NCBI GenBank assembly: GCA_020740775.1
Contig: JAHEWK010000008.1
Span: 1,240,001-1,304,000, forward strand
Length of the DNA: 64,000 bases
Direction: 5' to 3'
From: Ilyonectria destructans
Taxonomy: Eukaryota > Ascomycota > Sordariomycetes > Hypocreales > Nectriaceae
Under the pieces are notes generated by a model, which had not been told where the DNA came from, ran no database searches, and worked only from the letters and a program-made list of their open reading frames with translations. The translations under genes and the position numbers were made by a program. Every line of letters begins with the position of its first letter. The first letter of the stretch is position 1. Of this stretch, positions 1-9,593 are shown piece by piece.

Positions 1-1227
1 ACGACGGATCGCCCTTTATGCCAGACCGCACCGTGCTGTTGCGCATCGCGGATGAGCAAAAGGCCACAGGACTGGGCGTGAGTCCGCGATGGCTTGGCGA
101 GCTGATGAAGCACAATATTGTGCCGCAGAAGGTGGCCGATCTACGAAGCCTGCGGTTTGTAGGGAGCACCGGGATGGTGCTGAAGGAACAGGTGTTCCAT
201 TGGTTCTATGACGGAGCGTTCCCGTCTAGCGTGCGGTTGGCCAACTTTTCAGGAGGAACTGATATCGTGAGTCTATGCCTTGGTGTTTATGTCTGCTCAG
301 CTGGGTGGATTGCTTACTGTTTTTCTATCTAGGCCGGCTGCTTCGCCATCGAAAACCCTCTCACACCCATCTATGCTGGCGGATGTCAAGGCGGCAGCCT
401 CGGCACACGCATCGCCATCTACCCAGCCTCATCATCCGGCGAAGACAGCAGCGATACGACCATCTCGCCTGTTCCAGATGGAATGGCAGGCGACCTCGTG
501 GCCACATCCGCATTCCCAAACGTGCCGCTGTTCCTCTGGAACGACACCTCCCCGGCGCCGGGAGAAAAGTACCGCTCGGCGTACTTCGCACGCTTCCCCA
601 ACGTCTGGGCACAGGGCGACTTTGCGGCGATCCACCCGACGACGCGGCACATTTACATCCTCGGCCGGTCGGACGGCGTGCTGAACCCGAGCGGGGTCCG
701 GTTCGGCAGCGCCGACATCTACGCGGTGCTGGAGCGGTGGTTCGCGGGCGAGGTGGTCGAGAGCCTGTGTGTTGGGCAACGCAGGCCTTCGGATGCTGAT
801 GAACGAGTGGTGCTGTTCTTGCTAATGCGAGAGGGATCTCGATTGAGGGAGAAGGGGCTGGAACAGAGGATCAGGGAGAAGATTACGAGTGACTTGACGA
901 AGAGGCATGTGCCGCAGTACATTTTCGAGGTGCCTGATATTCCCGTGAGTCTTCCTTTTTATTGCTGGTCACTCACCCTTCTCATTTCTTCCGTTATTTG
1001 CTTCCGTATTGTTTTGCATCAAAGAACCAAAACACTGACGATGATGACAGACCACGGTCAATGGCAAAAAGGTCGAGTTGCCCGTCAAGCACATCATTTC
1101 AGGGCAGACGATCAAGCCGAGCGGAACGCTGCTGAACCCGCAGAGCCTGGATTTCTTCTACCAATTCCAGAAGGTTGAAGACGTGGTGAAGGAGCAGGAG
1201 GCCAAGGGAGTGCTGGCCAAGCTGTAG
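1..1227 (+). CDS. Acetoacetyl-CoA synthetase, C-terminal half (5' partial)
   Basis: Exons 1-266, 333-944 and 1051-1227 join in frame and give about 350 residues ending at TAG 1225-1227; the 5' half lies left of the window. The protein reads DGSPF, then SGGTDI followed across the first intron by AGCFA, the adenylate-forming-enzyme core, then an acidic GDFAAIHP region, a GRSDGVLNPSGVRFGSADIY hinge, and a tail with the VNGKKVELPVKHII segment carrying the expected catalytic lysine. This order and the spacing match acetoacetyl-CoA synthetases rather than acetyl-CoA synthetases. The enzyme activates acetoacetate with ATP and CoA in the cytosol, feeding sterol or fatty acid synthesis or ketone use. 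Both introns start GTGAGT. It is convergent with the next gene. No defect is visible in the part present. Confidence 0.93.
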
Positions 1228-1425
1228 TGATGGAATAGTTGTTGCATTGTTTGAGCTAAGTTGGGTATAATATACACGGCCTGTTGGAAAAGAGGCCTTC
1301 CGATCCTTGAACGCCGTCCGTTGGTGCCTGATGCAGTCTGGTGTCTCTGCGTGCCGTCTCTCTTGCACTCCAAAAGAGTGGTTGTCCTCCTCATCCCAGT
1401 GCCCCCGTAGTCAAGTAAATCACCG

Positions 1426-1932
1426 TTATAGCTTCACCTCGGGAAACTTTCCCCCATTGACACCGTATCTCCACCCAAGATATCCCAGCATCCCTCCTAC
1501 GCTTCCAAGTCCCATGCCGCCGACAGCTCCTCTCCATCCCAAACCCCCCGCCGCCGCTCCCACCGCAGCTCCAGCCGCCATGCCAGCAACGGTCCAGTCA
1601 TCCGTCTCAACCTGTCCCTTGTTCTCCAGCAACCGCCAGCTGCGATCCTGCCACTCAATCTCGTCGCGGCCCTGCATGCGGCCTGTCGTCATTGCCGCTC
1701 CCAGACCCACGGCGACAAGCGTGCCGGTCGAGGCGGAGCGGAGCAGGCGCGGGGCCAAAGAGAGATCAGTGACTTTGGGGCGGAAGGCTGGGACCAGCTG
1801 GCGCGTGGTGGTGATGCCTGCAGAGATGAGGGCGCTCGCCGTGATGGCGCGGGCGATGACATGGGTGGTGAGGATGGTGCGCGAGAGGGGTTGATCCTCG
1901 GCGTAGGGCGTGTGAGGGAAGAAACGCGACAT
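1426..1932 (-). CDS. Small conserved fungal membrane protein, possibly DUF1757
   Basis: A single-exon ORF of 168 residues starts at ATG 1932-1930. It opens MSRFFPHTPYAEDQPLSR, has a hydrophobic Ala/Ile/Thr-rich helix near residues 25-45, a second helix near 70-85, an EIEWQDRSWRLLENKGQVE block near 92-110, then a Gly/Ala-rich stretch (about 115-155) with GxxxG-type repeats that could pack membrane helices, and ends YGVNGGKFPEVKL. I recognise the layout as a conserved ascomycete protein of unknown function; assignment to DUF1757 is from memory and uncertain. The Gly-rich helices and basic N-terminal half would suit a mitochondrial or other internal membrane, which is inference. It is convergent with the acetoacetyl-CoA synthetase gene, with about 200 bp between the stops. 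Confidence 0.75.
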   Translation of the reverse strand: MSRFFPHTPYAEDQPLSRTILTTHVIARAITASALISAGITTTRQLVPAFRPKVTDLSLAPRLLRSASTGTLVAVGLGAAMTTGRMQGRDEIEWQDRSWRLLENKGQVETDDWTVAGMAAGAAVGAAAGGLGWRGAVGGMGLGSVGGMLGYLGWRYGVNGGKFPEVKL

Positions 1933-2902
1933 GATTCAGAGTCTTTTGAGAGTAGTATTTGGTGCTTTTGGCCAACGGGATTGGTAGGAAATGAGATGAC
2001 ACCGTCGCTGCGTTTGTATCACCGTCCTCGAGATATCCTGATGTGTTGTAGTGGTGTGGTACGAACGATGCCAATTGAAGCTGGTAAGAAAGGAAGTACC
2101 AAGCTGAACTGAACACGCCACCCTCGTAACGGCCCCCCAGTCATCTTCTTATAAGAATCCCCCCTCTGGCCGCGAAAGCACACGCTCCTTTCAGCCCTAT
2201 GAATACGTCGAGCATCATTCCGTGTTAATAAGCAGATTGCCATTGGTTCCGACGGCCCGGGCTGACCACAACGCCGACTGTCTCCACAGCGGCCTTGAAG
2301 TGGGGTAAGTATCCGAGTGCGAGATGCCAAGCGGATGGACTGGCTGGGATGAGATGTACTTTGTAGAACTAGTACATATTATGGAGTAATCGAGCGGGTG
2401 AGCGGTTAGTGATGGGATGGGTATGTCCCCCGCCATCTTCAAGGGCCGTCCAAGTTTCCAATGTGGAATAGCAAACCTCGAGCACAATCGTCAAGTTGCG
2501 GTCAGGGCTTGGGCAAATCTGATTTAAATGTTTGAACTTTTCCTCCGTTATCGTATGCCCCATGATTCTAAAAAACCGGATGTCTGTGTTTCTTCCTCTG
2601 TTTCCTGCTGAATGGATATCGTGCGTGTAAGGAGCCTAGCGCCAGAGATCACTTCCCCATCCGCTTTGGCCAGCATCAGTGCTGGACACTTGGATGGCTA
2701 TGTATCGCGACGTTATCATTCACTGACAGCCTTCGCAAGGACTGCCATTAAATCTAAAGTAATTGGCCCAGGCTCGCATTTAAGCGAACGAAAGTTTAGG
2801 TCGGATTGAGCGAAGATTCAAGTGTGGTTCGAATATCAAGTACTCCAACGATAACCTGAATGCAGAGTGGATCGCCTCCAGCCAACAAGTAGCACGCATC
2901 CA
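1933..2902. other. Intergenic, no gene seen
   Basis: This 970-bp stretch separates the start of the small membrane protein gene from the 3' end of the calmodulin-like gene. It must hold the promoter of the former. Short ORFs on both strands show no recognisable protein and no splice pattern that joins them. A TATA-like TATAAG occurs near 2150, on the wrong strand for the known gene. Confidence 0.6.
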
Positions 2903-3706
2903 TCACTTTGGCCCCATGCCCATGATCTCAACAAACTCTTGATCTACAGCCAAAGTCAGAGGATTATGCAAGAGGGTCACGCCAGAGAGGAAAAAAACTC
3001 ACAATCAATGGTATTGTTGCCGTCCTTGTCGGCTAGCTGCATCATGTCGTCGATCTCAGCCTCGGTGAAATCCTCGCCGATTGATCTCATGACATCACGA
3101 AGCTCATCGCGGGAGATAGTGCCAGTGTTGTCGCGGTCGAAAACCTTGGCCATGTTAGCTTAAGATAAGACATCAAAGAGTCCAGGTCATACCTTGAAGG
3201 CTTCACGCAGATCTTGCTCTGGGTCGGAGGCATCGGCCTTGCGCGCCATCAAGACCAAGAATTCTGTGCCAGGGTGTCAGCCACTGTTGGTTGTGTGCGG
3301 AGTAATGAGACCAACCGTCAAAGTCAATAGAACCGCTGCTATCAACGTCCACCTCATTGAGAATGTCTTGGAGTTCAGACTCGGAAGGCTCCAGGCCTAG
3401 GCTCTTCATAACCTCACCTATCTCCTTCGTAGTGATTTGACCTAGAGCGAGTCATCTAGCTGAGCTCATTCGTTGTCGAGGGACGGTCCTGAGGACCTCC
3501 CAGCATGATAACGACTTACCATCACCATCCTTGTCCTTTGGGAATTTATCAGTACCAGGCGGGAGTGGATAGAACATTACAACTTACAAACACAGCGAAC
3601 GCCTCCTTGAAGTCCGCGATCTGCTGGGAGGAAAGAGCCCCGGACTACGGAGAGAAATAACATCAGTTGCGGTGCTTCTGACTGCCTAAGAGGAGGTACT
3701 AACCAT
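2903..3706 (-). CDS. Calmodulin-like EF-hand protein (divergent paralogue)
   Basis: Seven exons (3704-3706, 3588-3644, 3520-3535, 3316-3441, 3193-3263, 3003-3144, 2903-2943) join in frame to 151 residues. The first coding exon is only the ATG and the third is 16 nt. Four EF-hand loops are visible: [36 protein letters not shown] and [12 protein letters not shown]. All keep acidic positions 1, 3 and 12; loop 4 has Asn instead of Gly at position 6. The length and the KEAF..FDKDGDGQITTKE start are calmodulin-like, but differences throughout (SGALSSQQ start, GMGPK end) show it is not the near-invariant fungal calmodulin. It should bind Ca2+ and act as a sensor; its targets are unknown. Centrin is the main alternative, but the short N-terminus argues against it. 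Confidence 0.9.
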
Positions 3707-4555
3707 GATGGAAAGATGATGGAACTAGAGTGAAACTGTGCTAGAGTGTGCGAGGGCAACTTGAAGAGACGGTAATCGGCCTGCGAGTCTATGGTGATCC
3801 CAAGTGTGGTCGCTGTGGTGCGCAGTAGAACAGTAGAGGGGTGAAAAAGGCCGAAAGCGGGGTCCAAGAAATATCACCACATATCCCAGGCAGACATTTT
3901 CCTGGAGCACGTCACCACTCATACACGCCACAATCCTCGACTTTGTCGGTGACCTGATGATGTTTTGAATGCATTCTATACATTGAAAGTATAGTTTATT
4001 ACGGGAATCTACTCATACATGTTTCATTCTAGATATACAAAACACAACCAACACTCACAATCGTGTTTGGCGGCATGGCTCGAACCCAAGAATCATGTCA
4101 ATATACCTTCCCCACCTCATTTCCAATAATGGCCTGATACGCCCCACCGCACTTCAAGTCGTAAGTCACTTCACTTGCTCAACATCGACTTTCCAGCCCA
4201 TTAAGCCACTTAAGAGTTCCTCTAGTCTATTTTGGGTGCAGACGTCTCGAATTACGGTCTGGATCACAACAGAATCTAGTCATGATCATACCATCGCTTC
4301 TCTGCCATCGAGTGCCTTAGCGACTCACCACTCTTGGGCTTCCTCCAATTCCGCTGTAACTCTGTTCCAACGCGTCGAAGGAATCCTCTCCAAACGCCCT
4401 CCTTAAAAATAATAAAAGGTCGCCAGCGCCGCCACTGGGATATTTTGACACATCATGGACAGAAATAACCTCAAACCACGAAAAATGAGAGCAATGAGTG
4501 GTTAAGAAGCCTCCAGTCATTAAATACTGGCTCAGAAGAGCCATTCGTAGATGGC
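3707..4555. other. Intergenic, promoter of the calmodulin-like gene
   Basis: About 850 bp between the calmodulin-like start and the 3' end of the next minus-strand gene. Short ORFs here do not resemble a protein and do not splice to a neighbour. A GGGTTCGAGCC string (minus strand near 4070-4080) resembles a tRNA B box but has no matching A box or acceptor stem. Confidence 0.6.
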
Positions 4556-7500
4556 CTACGAAAACATCGGATCTCCCTTACAACAGCATGGAGTGGAACA
4601 TTGACATGTAAAACACCAGTCAGTTCCCAATGCCTCCGCTAGCCCACAGTGGCTTGCAACACTTTGAGTCATTTGAGAGTGCCACAATGCAGCAACTTCC
4701 TGGTCACTCTCAATAGCCTCCTCGCTCAAGGGCCATGCACTCTGACCCTGCCCGACCATTTGAACTGGCGTTTCTTGGGTCGAGGCATCTTGATCCAAGC
4801 CGGCTTCGTCCATCACAAAAAAGGGGCCACTGCCACTAACATGATCGACATGTTGGGTGTTCAGACTGGCTCCGTGAAATGACGACCCTCCTTGAGTGTT
4901 TGCCCAAGGAGTTGGTAGGAGTGGTCTTGGCGTCGAGCTTATGCTGGTCGATGGCGTGGGTATTGCATCGGATTGCCCTGGCCTTTTCCGCGGTTTTCGA
5001 CGTGCTACGGTGGTGTATGAGCTGAATACTTTGTCCTTGGAGTCTTGAAAATTGAGCTGAATGAGAGACTGAAAAACGTCCCAAGTCTTGCTCGCTGGGC
5101 TCTCGTTCATCGCTGGCTCGGTGTGCCACTGGATTTTCTTCATTTGCTTCGCAACAAAGACACTGCCTTTATCCGCGTTCTGGTTGAAAACATGCTCTAC
5201 TTCATACATGTCAATCACAGGTTCATATTCTAGATCCGCTGTCAGTGACCATGTTAGAGCCAGTCTTGTAGGACTACAAACCTGCTGGTGGGACAGTATC
5301 GTCACCAGGAAAGAGAGTGCGCCAAAGCACGCCCCAGTTCAAAACTTGAACACGTCCCCGCCTGTCCCTCAACACGTCGTCAATGTCGGGAGTAATGCCG
5401 TTTTCGGGGTCTTCTTGAGAACTAAATCCTTCTGATTTGTCTTGGATTGCGCAGATTTGATCCAGAGGAACGCGTAAGTGGCCATCGCGATCTTGCTCCG
5501 TGGTGAATGACATCTGGCATCTAGTACAAGTATAAGTTGGCAGAGCTTTTCGTTTGTGAAATGTCGTAACGTGTCGCCTTGAATGTCAGCATCCCTCATC
5601 AATAAAAGTACTGTGGGGGGGCAGGGGGGGCACATTACTTACTTCAAGAGTGTCATCGATGAGAATGACTGTGTGGCACAGTTGAGATGATCGCGAACAT
5701 GGAACCTCAGTGGGTTGCGCTTTCTATATGGACAACTGAAGCGCACACACTCCTTTACTTTCTTCCGTTCCGGAGGTGATGAATTTGAGCCGGGGTTATT
5801 TCTCCCATCGGAATTTCGCTCCTCTGACCCGTCGTCACCATCGCCAGAGTCCCAAGCCTTTCTTTTCCCCAAGGATTTCGAAGAAGGCTTGCTCGTAGTC
5901 ATCTGGGTTGATTTGTTTCCGGAATTATCAGAAGACAGTGAATCTCCTGAAAGTGAAACGGGACTCTTCTGGTTGTCTCGCAATTGGGTCATCTCACAAT
6001 CGAAACCCACGATGGCCGATATCTCACTTAAACAGGTCTGGACGCTCTGCCATACATCGACTGGGTTAGGGATCTCTTCGATTGTAACTGAAAAAGCATT
6101 TGAAAGAATGCTATCACACATATCGTCCACCAATGTGTGTCGATCTCGAAAACGGGTGCTGGTTGATGCTGCACTTTCGCTTGGTTCCGGTTTGGGTGGG
6201 GTTTTTATCGAACTCCACGTGGAAACGTCGCTTGGAGTCCTGCAAAGATATGTTCAACATAATCACATGTAAAGAAGGCCGAGCAATATCGAAAGGAGCA
6301 TCTTACCCTCTCTTGTTGTTGTTGTTGTTGTCTGTGCACTGTGACGACTCTGGAGTGTCCATTTGCTCGTGTTTGATTCGGACCTCGTTTGGCTCTTCAC
6401 ATAACCCAAGTCTGAATAGTTCAGATTCTATTAAGGCTTTGCATGCCGGTGTGTTCACCGGCAGTGCCCTGTCCACGATCGACATTTCCGGTGTGCTCCA
6501 CTCATCCGTGAACGATGGCTTAAGCACAGCTCCAACCGTGTCACGCGATAGCCACGCATAACATGCCTCAAGGTTTGAGTATGTACGTATGTCATCGCTG
6601 GCTTTCCTTATCAACTCTGCTAGGAGTTGCAATGGACTCTGACCGTCACGGTTTCTAGCATGAACCACTGCACCATGTTGTACGAGTGTCCTCATGGCCA
6701 GTTTGTGACCGTGACGCACTGCGAGGTGCAAGGCTGTATCGCCCTGTCTATTTCGAGCGTTGAGACTAGCGCCATGATTTATTAGTTTCGTCAAGATAAC
6801 GGGGATTTTCGGATACGCATTGCAATCTGGGAGGTGGATAACGAATTCCATCAAAACATTATTCCCCGAAGCATTGTATGCATTGACATCAACTCCTGTG
6901 AGGAGAAGCCCCTCTAATATTTCAAGGCGCAACTGGGATTCCCGCCTTGGATCCGCGTTTGTTCGTCGGTTTCGACCGGGGGTGCTTCTGGTGTGCCTCG
7001 GAACTTCACGAGTCGCTTCCACACTCCCTGTGGAAAGCGCCACCGCAGCGAGACAGTGGAGCGCATTTCCTCCGTTGGAGTCTTCAATTTTGGGGTCGGC
7101 ACTGGCTTTATTGATGATTGCCAAAAGCTGCCCGTGATCTATAAACAAACAATCGGTGGGTTGATTCGAGCTGTTGGAAACATTTCTGTCGCATTCGATG
7201 TCTAAGCCCATTGGTTGTGGGTAAGCATTTATGTTACACATGAATAGCGAACATACCTATGGGGATCAATGAATCGTTTGGGCCAGATTGTAAAGAGCTG
7301 GTCCGGTCATCCTCGTGGCCCCAGGCACTTTGTCCACGTAGCCCTAGTGCTGGTTCGAGCGTCATTGATGGTAGGTATCCAAATGCATCCCGTTTGAGGA
7401 AATATCCTTTCGTGTAATAACATGCCATGGTATCCTTCATAGCAGCTGAACCGGGGATGCGACGAGCAAGAATATGGAAAATAGACTGGCCATATATGTC

Positions 7501-8660
7501 CCGGCCATTCAAGTCAAAGTCAATGGACTTTAGATACTTGAGGAGAAGTCTGAGTGGTTCCAAACTGCCCAAATTGAACCATTGTGGCCCTAGACAATGC
7601 ATGAACGTCTGGCCTCCGGTGTTCAGGTCTGTCACTGCTCCGAAAACTGCTAATGCACTAAACAAAACCACAGGCTGTGCCCGAGCTGCCAAGAAATGCA
7701 GGATTGTATTTCCGAGGACGTCATATTGCTTGTCCTCTTTGGCGAAATCCGCATCCTTTTGCAGCAAGTGTTGTGCTTGAGGCGGAATTCCGTCAGGAAG
7801 GGCCCAATAACCATCATAGTCTCCTTTTGAAACAGCACAAAAGCAGTCTCCGAGGCGATGAGTCTGAGTTCCTTCGAGGCAACTATCTGGGTTGGAACGG
7901 TGACGGTCAACGTGCAGAAAGTCTGACGGTAGGATGATGCCATTTTCCGATATTGCTCGCCATCTCTCACCTTCGGGAACAACTGGAGCAAAGTTGTCAG
8001 TTGTTGAGATGGAGTCACAGAATTTAGCAAAGTCATCATCCATGATCATTTTGATGTTTTCTTCGTCGGGTTGGTCGTGAGGTCGGATACGATCCCGAAA
8101 TAGCGACTGGTCAGAGGAATTCGAGCCTGGACTCTGATCATTCTCGTGGGATGTGTTCGTGGATTTTGTGGCATCCATCTTTGGTTGGGAAATTAAGGAA
8201 CTGGCATCAGCTTCAACAGATTCCATATCGAGTTCAGACGACGCTCTGGCATTGCTGCGAAGTTTCAACCTTCTACCGTACTCAGTTCTGGCTCTGAGGC
8301 TCGCTATCCGGTTATTCATATCCAATTCTGTATTTGGACGCAACCATCCTAGATCGGGGCCAATCATTAAGAAAAGCTTATTATGTGCCGAGGCTGTTCT
8401 GTATCCCAAGTGTCAGTGGCTGGTATTACGGCAATATGAAAGGAATCTTACCCATGGTGGCCACCTAATTCTTCGACGATCTTACGTAGAGGTAACGTTG
8501 AATAGACATAGAGTCTAACGAGCTCCCTAACAATAGAGTCTAGCCACTCAGATCGGCAAGCGGATGAGGACGAGGACGAGGACGAGGCATGAGATGCACC
8601 TGAATACCCGGGATGTGTGGATGCTGGGGTTGGGAGGTATGACGGCGATATTGGATCCAT
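4556..8660 (-). CDS. Clr5-like / ankyrin-repeat / C2H2-type zinc-finger protein
   Basis: Six exons (8452-8660, 7257-8398, 6307-7201, 5643-6239, 5282-5577, 4556-5229) join in frame to 1,270 residues. After a Ser-rich N-terminus, residues about 38-95 look like a Clr5 domain: SEWLDSIVRELVRLYV, a KIVEELGGHHG helix, then TASAHNKLFL and GWLRPN, matching the usual GF.AT..QYK..FK.WGLRKN pattern. Ankyrin-like units follow at about 295-390 and 490-650 (for example GDTALHLAVRHGHKLAMRTL). A basic KRKAW segment precedes a degenerate finger pair at about 925-980: CPYRKRNPLRFHVRDHLNC..LKRHVTTFHK and YTCTRCQMSF...GHL....IC. A WGVLWRTLFPGDD motif typical of fungal C2H2 proteins lies near 1030. It is probably a nuclear regulator; that role is inferred. 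The intron positions were chosen because they alone restore each motif across its junction. Confidence 0.85.
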
Positions 8661-9346
8661 CGTGGCTCAATGTGGCTCTTGGGCAGGCGTTGGCCGTCCT
8701 CACTGTCTGAGCGTCCGGCAGCCTCAAGTCGGAGGCCAACCGAAATCAGGAAAGAAGCAGGTAGCAAAATACCCCCTTTTTTTCTTATGGACGTCGATAA
8801 AAGAGAGGATTTGGTTGTTTGATCATTCTGGAAAATTTAGGGGCTGAGAGCTCGGTGTGCCTCGATTGGTCCATACTAGCAAGTCTCAGTCAGCCTCACT
8901 GTCAGGCAACCGCGGCGCCAGCAATCGACCCCTCCACTTCACCAGACCGGGATGAATTACTGACTTCTCATTGGTTCATCCAAAGTTGTTTGAGCACTTG
9001 GTGCTCTTAAGCAACTCGCCATTGACTACTTGCTAGACTTGAGCATTTCAATGCTTGAGCTTCAAGATAGCAAGATTCTCTTAGATTTAAGCCATAAATG
9101 AGTTAAAAGTCTAGGATTATCTTCAAAATGCGTATCTATATAGAAGGGGATTTATTCGTGTCCCATAATCTGTTAGAATTGATCTCATTCACGACACCAG
9201 TTGCTTCTCTGCCAGGACTACTTTCACATCTCCAGTCCCGCTCAAAGTTCAGACACCTTGCCTTGTCTCTCACCCAAGTCTTTGTTACACTTGATTCCAA
9301 TTACCTAGTCCCAAATATTCGAGCTGGGCTTGATCTTTGGACGACG
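8661..9346. other. Divergent intergenic region
   Basis: This 690-bp region lies between the start of the ankyrin/zinc-finger gene (minus) and the start of the small gene at 9347 (plus), so it should hold both promoters. A TATATA string sits at 9137-9142. An open frame in phase with the small gene reaches back to an ATG at 9128, but it overlaps this TATA string and reads like untranslated leader. Confidence 0.55.
9137..9142 (+). promoter_or_regulatory. TATA-like box upstream of the small gene
   Basis: TATATA lies 205 bp before the ATG of the small spliced gene. The spacing suits a leader of about 170-180 nt. There is no other support. Confidence 0.3.
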
Positions 9347-9593
9347 ATGGAGTCCGAGAAACCCACATCTACACCTCTTCATCAGGGAGCCACAAAGGTC
9401 TCAAAGTGCGTCCCATATCCGTCTTAACTATTTTGTTCTAGCTAATAGGTGTTTCACTAGAAAGTCAGAGACGTTCTCTATGCTGGACGCATTCATCTAC
9501 GATACATCTTCTGTGCAGGACCGACTGTTTCAAGCTGCCATTCAAAAAGAGAAAGAATCCCTTTCTGATGTTGATCGTGCCAAAAAAGCATGA
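9347..9593 (+). CDS. Small hypothetical protein, spliced
   Basis: Exons 9347-9405 and 9449-9593 join in frame (AA|G) to 67 residues. The intron is short (43 nt, GTGCGT...CTAATAG) and contains a CTTAAC/GCTAAT branch-like element. The protein starts MESEKPTSTPLHQGATKVSK and ends with a charged, helix-forming VQDRLFQAAIQKEKESLSDV segment. There is no signal peptide or membrane segment. I do not recognise the family. Support comes from the purine-rich ATG context (GACGATGG), the clean frame-keeping splice and the protein-like second exon. An alternative is an unspliced 99-residue ORF starting at 9128, which I think less likely. Confidence 0.5.

Noticed and set aside
1307..1894. 195-codon plus-strand ORF opposite the small membrane protein
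   Set aside because: It is the shadow of the Gly/Ala-rich minus-strand gene and has a Pro/Ser low-complexity sequence with no domain.
4066..4090. GGGTTCGAGCC on the minus strand, like a tRNA B box
   Set aside because: The T-stem does not pair fully, no A box lies at the right distance, and no acceptor stem can be formed.
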